Part shown: piece after piece, positions 1-7,529 of the stretch
Numbering within the stretch: position 1 is the first letter of the stretch
Layout of the letters: the number at the start of each line of letters is the position of its first letter
Assembly (NCBI GenBank): GCA_016703525.1
Contig: JADJBW010000019.1
Coordinates: 1-64,000 of the forward strand
Source: Actinomycetota bacterium
Lineage (GTDB): Bacteria; Actinomycetota; Acidimicrobiia; Acidimicrobiales; Microtrichaceae
DNA length: 64,000 nucleotides
Direction: 5' to 3'
The notes under the pieces: model-generated
What the model saw: only the letters and a program-made list of their open reading frames with translations
What the model was told of the DNA's origin: nothing
Databases searched by the model: none
Made by a program: the position numbers and the translations under genes

Positions 1-498
1 CGACAGCTCCGCACCCTCGTCGATCACCGCGTCGACAATGTCGATCACCGCCACGAAGTCGGCGCGTTCGGCACGATCGCGTGCCTCGCCAGGAGTTGCC
101 GCCAGGTCGATCGCTCGTGACCACGAACACAGGGTGACGTTGAACTTCGAACCGACAACCACATGCTGCGCTGCGAGCGAGCCGTGTGCCCACCCCAACT
201 CGTGGATCTCCACCACAGCGCTCAACAGGCCCGCTGCGATCCGCACAGCGGTCGACGCGTCGCCCATCACCCGATGCGACAGATCAAACCGTCCGGCATC
301 GACGACATCGAGACGCACACGATCGCCGTCATCGATCACATCGATCACGGCGGGCACCCTCGGATGACGCATCGACGTCAACACCTCGGCCTCACGACGA
401 ACCGCGGGCGCGGACACGGCGCCGAACCCGGTCTTGGTGAACACCCCCGGCGCGCTTCGATCGACCACCAGCGAACGCGTCGCTTCCGAAATGCTCAT
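1..498 (-). CDS. Kinase-fold protein lacking catalytic residues, partial (runs off the window)
   Basis: The first 166 codons are visible; the 3' end lies outside the window. The ATG overlaps the stop of the preceding TadE-like gene as ATGA, so it is translationally coupled to the Tad operon. The order of elements matches a protein kinase: RREAEVLTSMRHPRV looks like the alpha-C region, and HELGWAHGSLAAQHVVV aligns with the HRDLKPEN catalytic loop. There the Asp is Ser, the Lys is Ala and the Asn is His, and the DFG position reads CSW. No glycine-rich loop is evident. I infer a pseudokinase acting as a scaffold or regulator near the pilus machine. The assignment rests on motif alignment by eye; another fold is possible. 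Confidence 0.5.
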   Translation of the reverse strand, partial: MSISEATRSLVVDRSAPGVFTKTGFGAVSAPAVRREAEVLTSMRHPRVPAVIDVIDDGDRVRLDVVDAGRFDLSHRVMGDASTAVRIAAGLLSAVVEIHELGWAHGSLAAQHVVVGSKFNVTLCSWSRAIDLAATPGEARDRAERADFVAVIDIVDAVIDEGAELS

Positions 499-989
499 CG
501 GTCCACCAACTCGGCGCCGACGTCCACACGCACCCGGTCGCTGCCACCGAACCCCGGAACCGCGGAACCAAACAGATGGTCGACCTCGATCGCGACCTCC
601 ACGTGCAGCGACCGCCCCGGACCCGCCGTCACCCGCGGACCGTCCACGATCGGGCCGCTCAACCGTGCCGCGGCGAGTTCAAACTCCACGATGCGCCGAG
701 CCCGCACCACATCGAGGCGATCGAACTCACCGCGACGCGCACCAGCCTGATCCAACGACATCACCGCGTCGTCCACCGCACGCCCCGCCGCCGCGACAAG
801 ATCACGGCGAGCCGCGTGCACCATCGACAAGTCCACCGCGATAGCAGCCAACGCCAACACCACCATCGTCGCAGCGGGCACCAACAACAGCGTCGACCCC
901 GAATCACCCCACCCGCGACCGCGGCCGCGCCCAACACTGCACACACCGCCCCCACACGCCGGTTCGACACCCGAAATTTCACGTCTCAC
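495..989 (-). CDS. TadE/TadG-like membrane-anchored protein of the Tad locus
   Basis: A 164-residue protein with one hydrophobic segment at about residues 27-50 (TLLLVPAATMVVLALAAIAV) preceded by GDSGS, then an Ala/Arg-rich stretch and a beta-rich tail. This is the shape of TadE/TadG-like minor pilins. It resembles the actinobacterial 'helicase/secretion neighbourhood TadE-like' group. I chose the GTG at 989 because GGAGGG lies about eight bases upstream and the gene overlaps the preceding stop. A longer frame starting at 1052 would put an unlikely Arg-rich tail before the membrane segment. It lies between another TadE-like gene and the kinase-like gene, overlapping both. Confidence 0.7.
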   Translation of the reverse strand: MRREISGVEPACGGGVCSVGRGRGRGWGDSGSTLLLVPAATMVVLALAAIAVDLSMVHAARRDLVAAAGRAVDDAVMSLDQAGARRGEFDRLDVVRARRIVEFELAAARLSGPIVDGPRVTAGPGRSLHVEVAIEVDHLFGSAVPGFGGSDRVRVDVGAELVDR

Positions 990-1461
990 AAGGCGTTCCC
1001 TCCAACCCGATCTCACCGCCGCCCGCCGGGCCGAACGGCTGCACCAACTCAACCTCGGTCGCAGCGACGGTCATCTCACCCCACGTCGCGAGGAACGGGA
1101 CCCGCACCGCCGGAACCCGCACCGCGACCGTCACCTCGGCCGGGCGACACGGCCCGAACACCCCACCGGGCGCCTCGATCGACGCGACTTCCGCCAACGC
1201 GACACGCGCCCCGATCGAGCGTCGCGCCGCACGATCACCCAACTCCCGCGCACTCACCACGTCCGGCGCCGCCGTATAGGCACGCAGATACTCACGCGCC
1301 GCCCCGTCCACCGCCGAGCGCGTATCGACCACCTTCCACGCGTTCACCGCGAGCAACGTCATCGACACAAACACCAACACCCCGAACGGCAACGACTCGA
1401 ACCCCGCCGCCTGCCCACGATCGTTACGCCGCACCCGACCCGCATACCTCCCCAACCTCAC
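979..1461 (-). CDS. TadE-like minor pilin/pseudopilin
   Basis: The product has 160 residues. An N-terminal Arg-rich stretch ends in DRGQAAGFESLPFG and is followed by a membrane helix (about residues 25-45, VLVFVSMTLLAVNAWKVV) and an extracytoplasmic domain with two cysteines. The short basic N-terminus, G-x-x-x-x-E before one helix and small size fit the TadE family, which is inserted in the membrane and helps assemble Flp pili. The GTG start overlaps the stop of the next gene upstream as GTGA. It is the second of three consecutive TadE-like genes. Confidence 0.7.
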   Translation of the reverse strand: MRLGRYAGRVRRNDRGQAAGFESLPFGVLVFVSMTLLAVNAWKVVDTRSAVDGAAREYLRAYTAAPDVVSARELGDRAARRSIGARVALAEVASIEAPGGVFGPCRPAEVTVAVRVPAVRVPFLATWGEMTVAATEVELVQPFGPAGGGEIGLEGTPCET

Positions 1462-1961
1462 CGCGCCACCACCTCGTCAACCACCACGATCCGACGATGC
1501 AACCCGTCGAGCCCCAACGACCGGCTCGCCCGGAACGGCAACAGGTGAAGCCCCGGAGCGTCCACCAACACCGCCGTCGACCCCGCTCCGGCATCCACAA
1601 AACGCAACTCCACCTCATCGCGATAGCCGCCCAACGCCTCACGGGCACGCGCCAGCGCCTGATCCTCGGCAGCGGCGCGGGCCGCGCCCGACGTCCCCGA
1701 CGTCGCCACGTCGGTCGCCGCGTCGAACGCGACCGCGTCCACACTCGAGATCACCCACAAGTTCAACAGCACATGCGCCGCGAACATCAACAACACCACG
1801 AACACCATCACACCGAACGTGGTCGACAACACACCGCTGCCACGCTCACCGAACCGACCACGGACCCGACCGCGGACCTCACCGAACCGACCACGGACCC
1901 GACCGCGGAACCGAGGGCGACACGGCCAGCGGTGAACGCCACCGCGGCCACGCCGCCTCAT
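1458..1961 (-). CDS. TadE-like protein with Arg-rich repeated N-terminus
   Basis: The product has 167 residues and starts at the ATG that overlaps the pilin stop as ATGA. The first 40 residues are extremely Arg/Gly-rich and contain two copies of GRVRGRFGE, encoded by a 33-base tandem repeat. The TadE-like part follows: GVLSTTFG, a helix at about residues 50-72 (VMVFVVLLMFAAHVLLNLWV) and an alpha/beta extracytoplasmic region. The TadE assignment rests on architecture and operon position. The basic N-terminus is unusually long for the family; an alternative downstream start would remove it. Confidence 0.65.
   Translation of the reverse strand: MRRRGRGGVHRWPCRPRFRGRVRGRFGEVRGRVRGRFGERGSGVLSTTFGVMVFVVLLMFAAHVLLNLWVISSVDAVAFDAATDVATSGTSGAARAAAEDQALARAREALGGYRDEVELRFVDAGAGSTAVLVDAPGLHLLPFRASRSLGLDGLHRRIVVVDEVVAR
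1845..1909 (-). repeat. 33-base direct tandem repeat inside a TadE-like gene
   Basis: Two copies of a 32-base unit lie at 1845-1876 and 1878-1909 with a period of 33 bases. On the coding strand they specify an in-frame repeat of 11 residues (core GRVRGRFGE) just before the membrane helix. The copies are identical over the 32 bases, which suggests a recent duplication or ongoing homogenisation. Confidence 0.85.
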
Positions 1962-2164
1962 CGGCCGATCAGCTGCACCTGGTCGCGAGTCGTCTGGGCC
2001 GCGTCGCTGAAAATGCTGTTGAACCCGGCCCACATCGCAACACCGAGGAACGCGATGATCAGCACCGCGATCGCCGTTGAGATCACCCCCTCGCCACGCT
2101 CGTTGCGTCCCTCGATCGGCCCGCGAATCGCCCGAGGCGCCACCGCCATATCTCGTGATGTCAT
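1958..2164 (-). CDS. Flp-type pilin-like small protein
   Basis: The 68-residue product has the Flp/TadA-associated pilin layout: a short basic leader ending in RNERGEGVIS, then one hydrophobic helix (TAIAVLIIAFLGVAMWAGF) and a short polar tail. G-E at the head of the helix fits a prepilin-peptidase-like processing site, with cleavage after Gly and Glu at position +2 or so. I chose the ATG at 2164 because AAAGGGAG lies about eight bases upstream; a longer frame from 2209 has no such site. It lies 79 bases downstream of tadC and overlaps the first TadE-like gene, so it is probably the major pilus subunit of this operon. Confidence 0.7.
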   Translation of the reverse strand: MTSRDMAVAPRAIRGPIEGRNERGEGVISTAIAVLIIAFLGVAMWAGFNSIFSDAAQTTRDQVQLIGR

Positions 2165-2242
2165 CGTGTCTCTCCCTTTGTCGTGAACCACTTCGAAACC
2201 TCCGCCCACACCGCACCGCAGCGCACCAACCCACAGGCCACC

Positions 2243-3151
2243 TCAACCACCGGTCAACCGACGCATCGCGTCGACAAACGGCACCGCCATGAAAATCACG
2301 CCCGGCAACAACGTTGCGACCGTCACCGGAATCCACACCTGCTGCGCCCGCCGCTCGATCAACTCGACCTGCTCGCGTTGCACCGCCCGACGCACCGCCC
2401 GAGCCTCCGACGAAATCAACGCGCCCAGATCGCCCGCCTCCCAATTCAACGCGAGCACCCCCACCAGCCGATCCAACGCCGCCAGATCCCCCAACCGGGC
2501 GAACTCCCGCAACGCGTCGACCTCCGACACCCCATGACGGATCCGTGAACTCACCACCCTGAACTGCTCCGCGCACGCACCCGAACCCCTCGCACCCACC
2601 CTGCCGATCGCCGCGCCCAACGAATAGCCCGACGACAACAGCATTCCGAGCTGCTCGATCACCACCGGAAGCTCCAACAACACCCGCCGCTGCCAATCCT
2701 GCGACGCCGCCAACAAGCGCTGCTCCAACACCAAGAACACCAACAACGGCGCACCGATCGTGCACACCACCGCAACCGGCAACACCAACCCCACAACCGC
2801 CGACACCACCGCCGCACCAAACAACGCGCCACCCGCCCACGCCGCCTGCTTCAACCGGAACCCCGCCACATCCAACGGCGACCCCGTCCGCACCAGCCGC
2901 GCCGACACCTCGTCACTCACACCAAACAACCGCCCCAACCGCGCACCAACATCCGACACGATCGGCGCCACCACATCACGCACCGACTCCGCCGACAACA
3001 CCCCCACACGATCACGACTCGGCGCACCCGCCACATACGGCCGCAACCGATCGATCAACGCCGGCGACCGAAACCACCGCAACGACGACAACACCAACGT
3101 CGCACCAACCCAACACACCAACACCGCCAACACCGCCCACCGATCGATCAC
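2243..3151 (-). CDS. tadC: TadC-like inner-membrane platform protein (T2SSF domain)
   Basis: The product has 302 residues, with an N-terminal helix, a cytoplasmic stretch, a helix pair around residues 95-150, the T2SSF helical domain (LLELPVVIEQLGMLLSSGYS ... ALREFARLGDLAALDRLV) and a C-terminal helix ending in PFVDAMRRLTG. TadC forms the inner-membrane platform of Tad pili together with TadB. The GTG start is fixed by a GTGA overlap with tadB. Codons here are strongly G/T-ended, so the plus strand is markedly C-rich and G-poor, unlike most of the window. Confidence 0.85.
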   Translation of the reverse strand: MIDRWAVLAVLVCWVGATLVLSSLRWFRSPALIDRLRPYVAGAPSRDRVGVLSAESVRDVVAPIVSDVGARLGRLFGVSDEVSARLVRTGSPLDVAGFRLKQAAWAGGALFGAAVVSAVVGLVLPVAVVCTIGAPLLVFLVLEQRLLAASQDWQRRVLLELPVVIEQLGMLLSSGYSLGAAIGRVGARGSGACAEQFRVVSSRIRHGVSEVDALREFARLGDLAALDRLVGVLALNWEAGDLGALISSEARAVRRAVQREQVELIERRAQQVWIPVTVATLLPGVIFMAVPFVDAMRRLTGG

Positions 3152-4035
3152 CCGAACACCCTCCGCGCCTCCGGCAACCGCAACATCCGCCCCGACCACA
3201 CCCAACACGCCGCCATCAACCCGATACCGATCACCACCAACACCTGACCCGCACCGCTCTGATACGCCACACGCCCATCACCCAACGACAACCCCGCCAA
3301 CGCCATCCCCAACGGCACCACCACCACAAACCACCGGGCGAACCTCACCCCCGCCTGCTTCGACCGAGCGTCCTTCCGACCCAACGTGTCCGCCCGCCGA
3401 TCCTCCGCCAACTCCGCCAAACGCCCATCCAGATCACTCCCCCCAATGTCATGCGCGACCAGCAACGTCTCACACGTCGCGTCCGCCGTCGGATCCGCCA
3501 ACAACTCCTTCAACACTCCCACGCACCGACCGAAATCCGTCGACAACAACCACTCCCGCTGCGCCGCCACAAACGCCGGCCGCAACTCCTCCGGCCCACG
3601 CAACCCCACCTCCAACAACGCCTGCGGAATCGAACGCCCCGCAGCACCCGTCATCACCCGAATCTCCTCGATCATGTGCGGCCACGCCTCCGACGCCGCC
3701 GCCATCCGAGCCCCCCGACGCACCCGATACGACGCCAACGGCGCCGACGCCGCGAACAACCCCACACCCAACCCCGGCAACACCCCACCGAACAACGCCC
3801 ACCCCGCACCAACACCCGCCACCAACAACACCAACGACACCGCCACGAACTCACCGACCGACACACCCACCAAACCCGCCTGCGTCATCCAACGGCCCAC
3901 CCGAACCGACAACGACACCCGACCCGAACCACCCAACCGCGGTGCCGGCCCCACCCCCGACCACCCAAACGCACACGCCGTGAACACCAAATGCACGCCA
4001 TAGGCAGCAACCAACGCCACTCCCAACGTGATCAC
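3148..4035 (-). CDS. tadB: TadB-like inner-membrane platform protein (T2SSF domain)
   Basis: The product has 295 residues: an N-terminal helix (ITLGVALVAAYGVHLVF), a pair of helices near residues 62-100, a T2SSF domain (MIEEIRVMTGAAGRSIPQAL ... DIGGSDLDGRLAELAEDRRA) and two C-terminal helices. TadB pairs with TadC as the platform that couples the TadA motor to pilin extrusion. The GTG start overlaps the tadA stop as GTGA. The gene shares with tadC the skewed base composition that begins inside tadA. Confidence 0.85.
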   Translation of the reverse strand: MITLGVALVAAYGVHLVFTACAFGWSGVGPAPRLGGSGRVSLSVRVGRWMTQAGLVGVSVGEFVAVSLVLLVAGVGAGWALFGGVLPGLGVGLFAASAPLASYRVRRGARMAAASEAWPHMIEEIRVMTGAAGRSIPQALLEVGLRGPEELRPAFVAAQREWLLSTDFGRCVGVLKELLADPTADATCETLLVAHDIGGSDLDGRLAELAEDRRADTLGRKDARSKQAGVRFARWFVVVVPLGMALAGLSLGDGRVAYQSGAGQVLVVIGIGLMAACWVWSGRMLRLPEARRVFG

Positions 4036-5333
4036 CCCAACGCCCCCAACACCACCCGCAAGTCCATATCCGCACGATCAAACTTCGCCGCCAACCGCGA
4101 CGGCACCACACCCGTCCACTCCAACCGATCACGCACCGAACGACGAGCAAACACCTCCGTCACCGTGAACTGCGTCGACTCCACCCCCGCCACCAAATCC
4201 TCCACAGCCAACACACTCATCCCCCGCGGCCCATCCGGACCACGCTCCGAATGCACCACCACATCCACCGCCTCCGACACCAACGTGTTCAACGCCGACA
4301 ACGGCAACTCCGAACCCGTCTCCGCCAACTGACAGATAAACCGCAACCGCGTCAAGGCCTGCCGCGCCGAACCAGCATGAATCGTCGTCATGCCTGTCAC
4401 GCCCGAGCTGAGCGTCAGCAGAAGCGGGAGCGCTTCGCGGTCTCGGACCTCTCCGACAATCGCGACATCGGGGGCCATGCGCAGGAATCCGGCGACCAGC
4501 CGCCGCAGGTCGACCGCGGCGCGATCCGCCCGCGGCGGGCGCGTTTGCAGCGAAGCCACATTCGCCAGCGGGACGTCGGTCTCGAACACCTCCTCGGCGA
4601 TCACCACCCGCAGCGCCGGATCGAGTTCCGCCGCGCAACAGCCGAGCAGTGTGGTCTTTCCCGACCCCGGGGCGCCGGCGAAGATCGTGGTAGCGCGAGC
4701 CGACACGGCTCTGCGAAGGAAGAGCGCTGCGGGGCCCGTCAGCGTGCCCGCCTTCACCAACTGGTCGAGATCGGTGAACGCAACGCCCGTGTGCTTGCGG
4801 ATGTTCACGATCAGATGGCCACCGCGGGCGAGATCGCCATGCACGATATGGAGGCGGGCTCCGCTCTCGAGCTGGGCGTCTTGGAGCCCCTCGGTGGGAT
4901 CGAGCTTGCGGTGGCTTGTCGACGACTCGTCGAGGATCTTGGTGAGCGTGCGCACGACGTGGTCGTCGTCGGTGAACACCTCTTGGTGATAGCCCGACGG
5001 CCCACGATGACGCTTCACGAAGATGTCGCCGGGGCTGTTGATCATGATCTCCCAGACGTCGTCGTCATCGAGGAGATCGGTCAGCGGCCCATAGCGGGCG
5101 ATGTTGTGGTGCAGGCGACGGGCCATCGCCGAGGCATCGACGATGGCGAACGGTCGGCGGCCGCGCTTGTGATCGGCCTGCCACGCCTCGATTTCGTCGT
5201 CGATGAGCCGTCGCAACTGACGATCACCGTTCTCGCCCGACAGGTCGAGCGCCACCGCCTTCGCACGGCGATGCACCGCCGCCTCCAGGTGCTGAAGAGG
5301 AGAGATCGACTGATCCAGAAGTTGTTGCGTCAC
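4032..5333 (-). CDS. tadA: TadA/CpaF secretion ATPase of the Tad pilus
   Basis: The 433-residue product is a T2SSE/CpaF-family hexameric ATPase that powers pilin polymerisation from the cytoplasmic face. Visible motifs are Walker A GAPGSGKT (about residues 220-227), an Asp-box region (VVIAEEVFETD), Walker B (DVAIVGEVRDRE, about 289-300) and the His box TTIHAGSARQALTRL (about 316-330). The GTG start has only a weak ribosome site. It is the first gene of the operon, followed with overlaps by tadB and tadC. Codon use changes abruptly near residue 318: the 5' part looks like the rest of the window, while the 3' part is G/T-ended like tadB and tadC. Confidence 0.92.
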   Translation of the reverse strand: MTQQLLDQSISPLQHLEAAVHRRAKAVALDLSGENGDRQLRRLIDDEIEAWQADHKRGRRPFAIVDASAMARRLHHNIARYGPLTDLLDDDDVWEIMINSPGDIFVKRHRGPSGYHQEVFTDDDHVVRTLTKILDESSTSHRKLDPTEGLQDAQLESGARLHIVHGDLARGGHLIVNIRKHTGVAFTDLDQLVKAGTLTGPAALFLRRAVSARATTIFAGAPGSGKTTLLGCCAAELDPALRVVIAEEVFETDVPLANVASLQTRPPRADRAAVDLRRLVAGFLRMAPDVAIVGEVRDREALPLLLTLSSGVTGMTTIHAGSARQALTRLRFICQLAETGSELPLSALNTLVSEAVDVVVHSERGPDGPRGMSVLAVEDLVAGVESTQFTVTEVFARRSVRDRLEWTGVVPSRLAAKFDRADMDLRVVLGALG

Positions 5334-5340
5334 GGAAACA

Positions 5341-5386
5341 CCACTGTTTGAACTGAAATGCGCGAACAGTGGGTGAGATTACGTAA
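5341..5386 (-). promoter_or_regulatory. Inverted repeats upstream of tadA
   Basis: Eight-base arms CCACTGTT (5341-5348) and AACAGTGG (5365-5372) form a perfect inverted repeat with a 16-base centre, eight bases from the tadA GTG. A separate palindrome TTACGTAA lies at 5379-5386. Both sit where an operator or a leader hairpin of the Tad operon would be expected. No regulator can be named. Confidence 0.35.
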
Positions 5387-5595
5387 CGGGTGCGTGGCCG
5401 CAAGTGGGCAGGTCTACCCGCCACGCCCCGCAATGCGTCGGCGCTGGCCGACAGGACGAGCCGATCCCCACGTCCGCGGGTTGCGGCCGGCGATCGTCGG
5501 GCAGGCTGGTCGATTCGCCAGCATCACACGCAATGAGATGCACCGAAACGTGGGCTCACGTACAGAGAAACCTCCTGCACCCAACGTGCCGCCAC

Positions 5596-5608
5596 GGACT
5601 AAAGTCCC
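5596..5608 (+). promoter_or_regulatory. DosR/DevR-like box upstream of the lipoprotein gene
   Basis: The sequence GGACTAAAGTCCC matches 13 of the 14 core positions of the published mycobacterial DosR (DevR) palindrome GGGACTWWAGTCCC. A plausible -10 (TATCGG, 5632-5637) places the transcription start near 5644, so the box would be centred at about -42, a typical position for an activator. The gene starts at 5673 with a good Shine-Dalgarno site. The match is seen in the sequence; a role in hypoxia or nitric-oxide response is inference, as no DosR homologue lies in the window. Confidence 0.45.
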
Positions 5609-5672
5609 GTCAGATTCCGCCGCATGCCGCCTATCGGCGTGCGGACATCGGAGGCCAGGGAGGGACCCACTC

Positions 5673-6839
5673 GTGTTCGGAAGAGCCACGCGCGCGTCGC
5701 ATCGCGCCATCGTCGTCGGGATCAGCGCACTCGCTGCGACTGGGTGCATCAACCCGCCCCCCGATCCGACGACGCCCACGACGCGGTACTTCGCCGACAA
5801 CGCGAGCTGGAACCAAACCGCGGCGCAACTCGGCGAGGCCGCCGACCTTCAGACCTACGCCGATCGCCTGTTCCGATACGGGGGCGTCAACCAGACAACG
5901 GCCGGCGACCTACGAACTCGCTTCACCGACTACAGCGTGCCGATCTGGGACGCACGCGAGGCGACCACCACCGTTCGCGTGTTCCAGGAGACGGCACAGC
6001 AGTCGAGCATCGACTTCCGAATCCCGAACGGATCGCAGATCCCCTGGAATCCCACATGGAAGCCGGCCGGCGGAGTCGATGCCGCGATGGCCATCGTGCA
6101 CCCGACCACCGGATTCACCTACGAGTTCTGGCGCGTCAACAAGGGCTCGTGCCTTGGCGGCGGCTACAACCCCTTCGACCCATCGCACATCTGCATCGGT
6201 GGAATCTGGCCGACCGCCAACATCTACCGGGCGAGCGATCGCGACGGCACCACCCAACCCGTGCGCGGGGCCGGCTTCAACAAGGTTGCGCTTGTCGCAC
6301 GCGCCGAAGAGGTGAAGACAGGACGGATTCGGCACGCGTTGCAGCTGTCGGTGAGCAACATCATGTTCGGGGGCCCGACGTGCGACCCGATCAGCGGCAC
6401 CACCGCTTCCGGCGCCGGCACGACGTGCGGGTTCTACCTGCCGCCAGCCACCAACATTGAGTGGCCCTCCGGTCCGCCACCCGTCTGCGACAACCCGCCC
6501 GCCAACACCCCGACCGAACGAGGCAAGACCGTTCCGCACGGCCTTCGGGTCGCACTCAAGATCACCAACGCGCAAATCGACGCGTGGCTCGACCGGCGCG
6601 GGTACACCGGCGAACTCCGCTCGACCGCCCGAGTCTTCGCCGTCGCCCTTCGCGAATACGGCGCCATCGTTTCTGAGACCGCGTGCGGCAACGTCGGCAT
6701 GCAGACCGACGGCCTGATCAACGGCGCCACCAAGGACACATGGAACGCCCTCGGGATCACCGATTCGACCGTGGGCGAAAAGCTCCTCATCGGGCTGATC
6801 ACGCCGGGATCGCTGTACGCGGTCAAACCGCCGACCTGA
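5673..6839 (+). CDS. Secreted lipoprotein of unknown function
   Basis: The product has 388 residues. I chose the GTG at 5673: AGGGAGG lies seven to eight bases upstream and the start gives a clean signal peptide (basic start, IVVGISALAA, then AATGC at the lipobox). A longer frame upstream would bury the signal peptide. The mature protein has several cysteines, aromatic-rich segments (SWNQTAAQLGEA, FTYEFWRVNKGSC) and a C-terminal stretch LRVALKITNAQIDAWLD ... YGAIVSETACG. That tail recalls uncharacterised bacterial secreted proteins with a 'YG-x-x-V-x-(D/E)' motif. I do not recognise the family and name no function. The gene ends at a strong terminator shared with the BldD-like gene, and the upstream DosR-like box suggests conditional expression. 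Confidence 0.8.
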   Translation: MFGRATRASHRAIVVGISALAATGCINPPPDPTTPTTRYFADNASWNQTAAQLGEAADLQTYADRLFRYGGVNQTTAGDLRTRFTDYSVPIWDAREATTTVRVFQETAQQSSIDFRIPNGSQIPWNPTWKPAGGVDAAMAIVHPTTGFTYEFWRVNKGSCLGGGYNPFDPSHICIGGIWPTANIYRASDRDGTTQPVRGAGFNKVALVARAEEVKTGRIRHALQLSVSNIMFGGPTCDPISGTTASGAGTTCGFYLPPATNIEWPSGPPPVCDNPPANTPTERGKTVPHGLRVALKITNAQIDAWLDRRGYTGELRSTARVFAVALREYGAIVSETACGNVGMQTDGLINGATKDTWNALGITDSTVGEKLLIGLITPGSLYAVKPPT

Positions 6840-6849
6840 CCCTCGGGCG

Positions 6850-6883
6850 CTTGGACGTCCGCCCCAGCGGGCGGACGTCCAAG
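6850..6883. terminator. Bidirectional stem-loop terminator
   Basis: A perfect 15-base stem (CTTGGACGTCCGCCC with GGGCGGACGTCCAAG) closes a four-base loop (CAGC) exactly between the convergent lipoprotein and BldD-like genes. There is no strong T-tract on either side, but the position and stability fit a bidirectional terminator. Confidence 0.8.
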
Positions 6884-6893
6884 GCCGCCCGCC

Positions 6894-7421
6894 TCAGGCT
6901 CCCGCTGCCAACTTCAGGCCCAACTCGCCGAGCTTGCGATCGGCCCCGTCTTCACCGACGCCGAGAATCGCTGCGATCGCACGCATGTCGTCTCGACGGA
7001 TGGTGAGCACCCGACCGTTGAAGTCCTGGCGCTGCACCTGAATCATCCGGACGTACCGGCTCAGCGTCTCGGCCTCGGGTCCACCGAGGTTCTCGAGCCG
7101 CGTGAGGTCGAGCTTGGTCGGCGTCTCGGCATCGGCCGCGCGCCTCCCGCTGAGCTCGTCGTCTTCGGCCTCTTCCTCGAACGGAAGCAGCTGATCGACC
7201 GGCACGCGGTAGAAGCGGGCCAAACGCTGCAGACGCGGCACCGAGATGGCCCGCTCGCCGCGTTCGTAAGCGCCGAGCACCGAAGCCTTGAACTCCTGCT
7301 CGGATGTCGCCTCGACCTCCTGAAGCGACAGGCGCTTCTGGCGTCGGATCAGGCGAAGCCGCTCGCCCACCTTGCGCCCGTAGGCCGCCTTGAACACCTG
7401 ATCTTCGTCGTCGATAGCCAC
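6894..7421 (-). CDS. BldD-like transcription regulator with c-di-GMP-binding signature
   Basis: The product has 175 residues. An N-terminal Xre-type helix-turn-helix (about 15-80, GRKVGERLRLIRRQKRLSLQ ... AYERGERAISVPRLQRLARF) closely follows the BldD pattern. The C-terminal domain carries RQD-x8-RRDD (R131, D133, R142, D144, D145), against the RGD-x8-RQDD motif by which Streptomyces BldD binds tetrameric c-di-GMP. The charged ligands and the eight-residue spacing are kept. BldD represses developmental genes when bound to c-di-GMP; here I infer a c-di-GMP-responsive repressor. The GTG start has AAAGGTGG just upstream. It is monocistronic, with its own promoter and candidate box at 7530-7570. 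Confidence 0.85.
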   Translation of the reverse strand: MAIDDEDQVFKAAYGRKVGERLRLIRRQKRLSLQEVEATSEQEFKASVLGAYERGERAISVPRLQRLARFYRVPVDQLLPFEEEAEDDELSGRRAADAETPTKLDLTRLENLGGPEAETLSRYVRMIQVQRQDFNGRVLTIRRDDMRAIAAILGVGEDGADRKLGELGLKLAAGA

Positions 7422-7529
7422 CCGTCCACCTTTGTCGATTGCCGGTCACGAATAACGAAGAGCAATCGGCTCTCCGCTGGAACTCCGCACCGCCGCCGCG
7501 CCGCCGACAAAGCCGACCACACGACACCG

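Larger units (their letters stand above)
5334..5672. other. Divergent intergenic region between tadA and a lipoprotein gene
   Basis: This 339-base stretch holds no credible gene. The frame running through it on the plus strand is simply an upstream extension of the lipoprotein gene, without a good ribosome site. It contains the candidate tadA control elements at 5341-5386 and a DosR-like palindrome at 5596-5608 with a possible -10 (TATCGG, 5632-5637) for the lipoprotein gene. I saw nothing else. Confidence 0.6.

Noticed and set aside
576..2186. Long plus-strand Pro/Arg/His-rich frames across the first 4 kb (also 2760-3983 and 3451-4332)
   Set aside because: They are antisense to tadB, tadC and the TadE-like genes; the strong strand skew removes stop codons. 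Composition is low-complexity and no start has a ribosome site.
5358..5672. A longer N-terminus for the lipoprotein gene
   Set aside because: It would bury a clear signal peptide and lipobox; the GTG at 5673 has a strong ribosome site.
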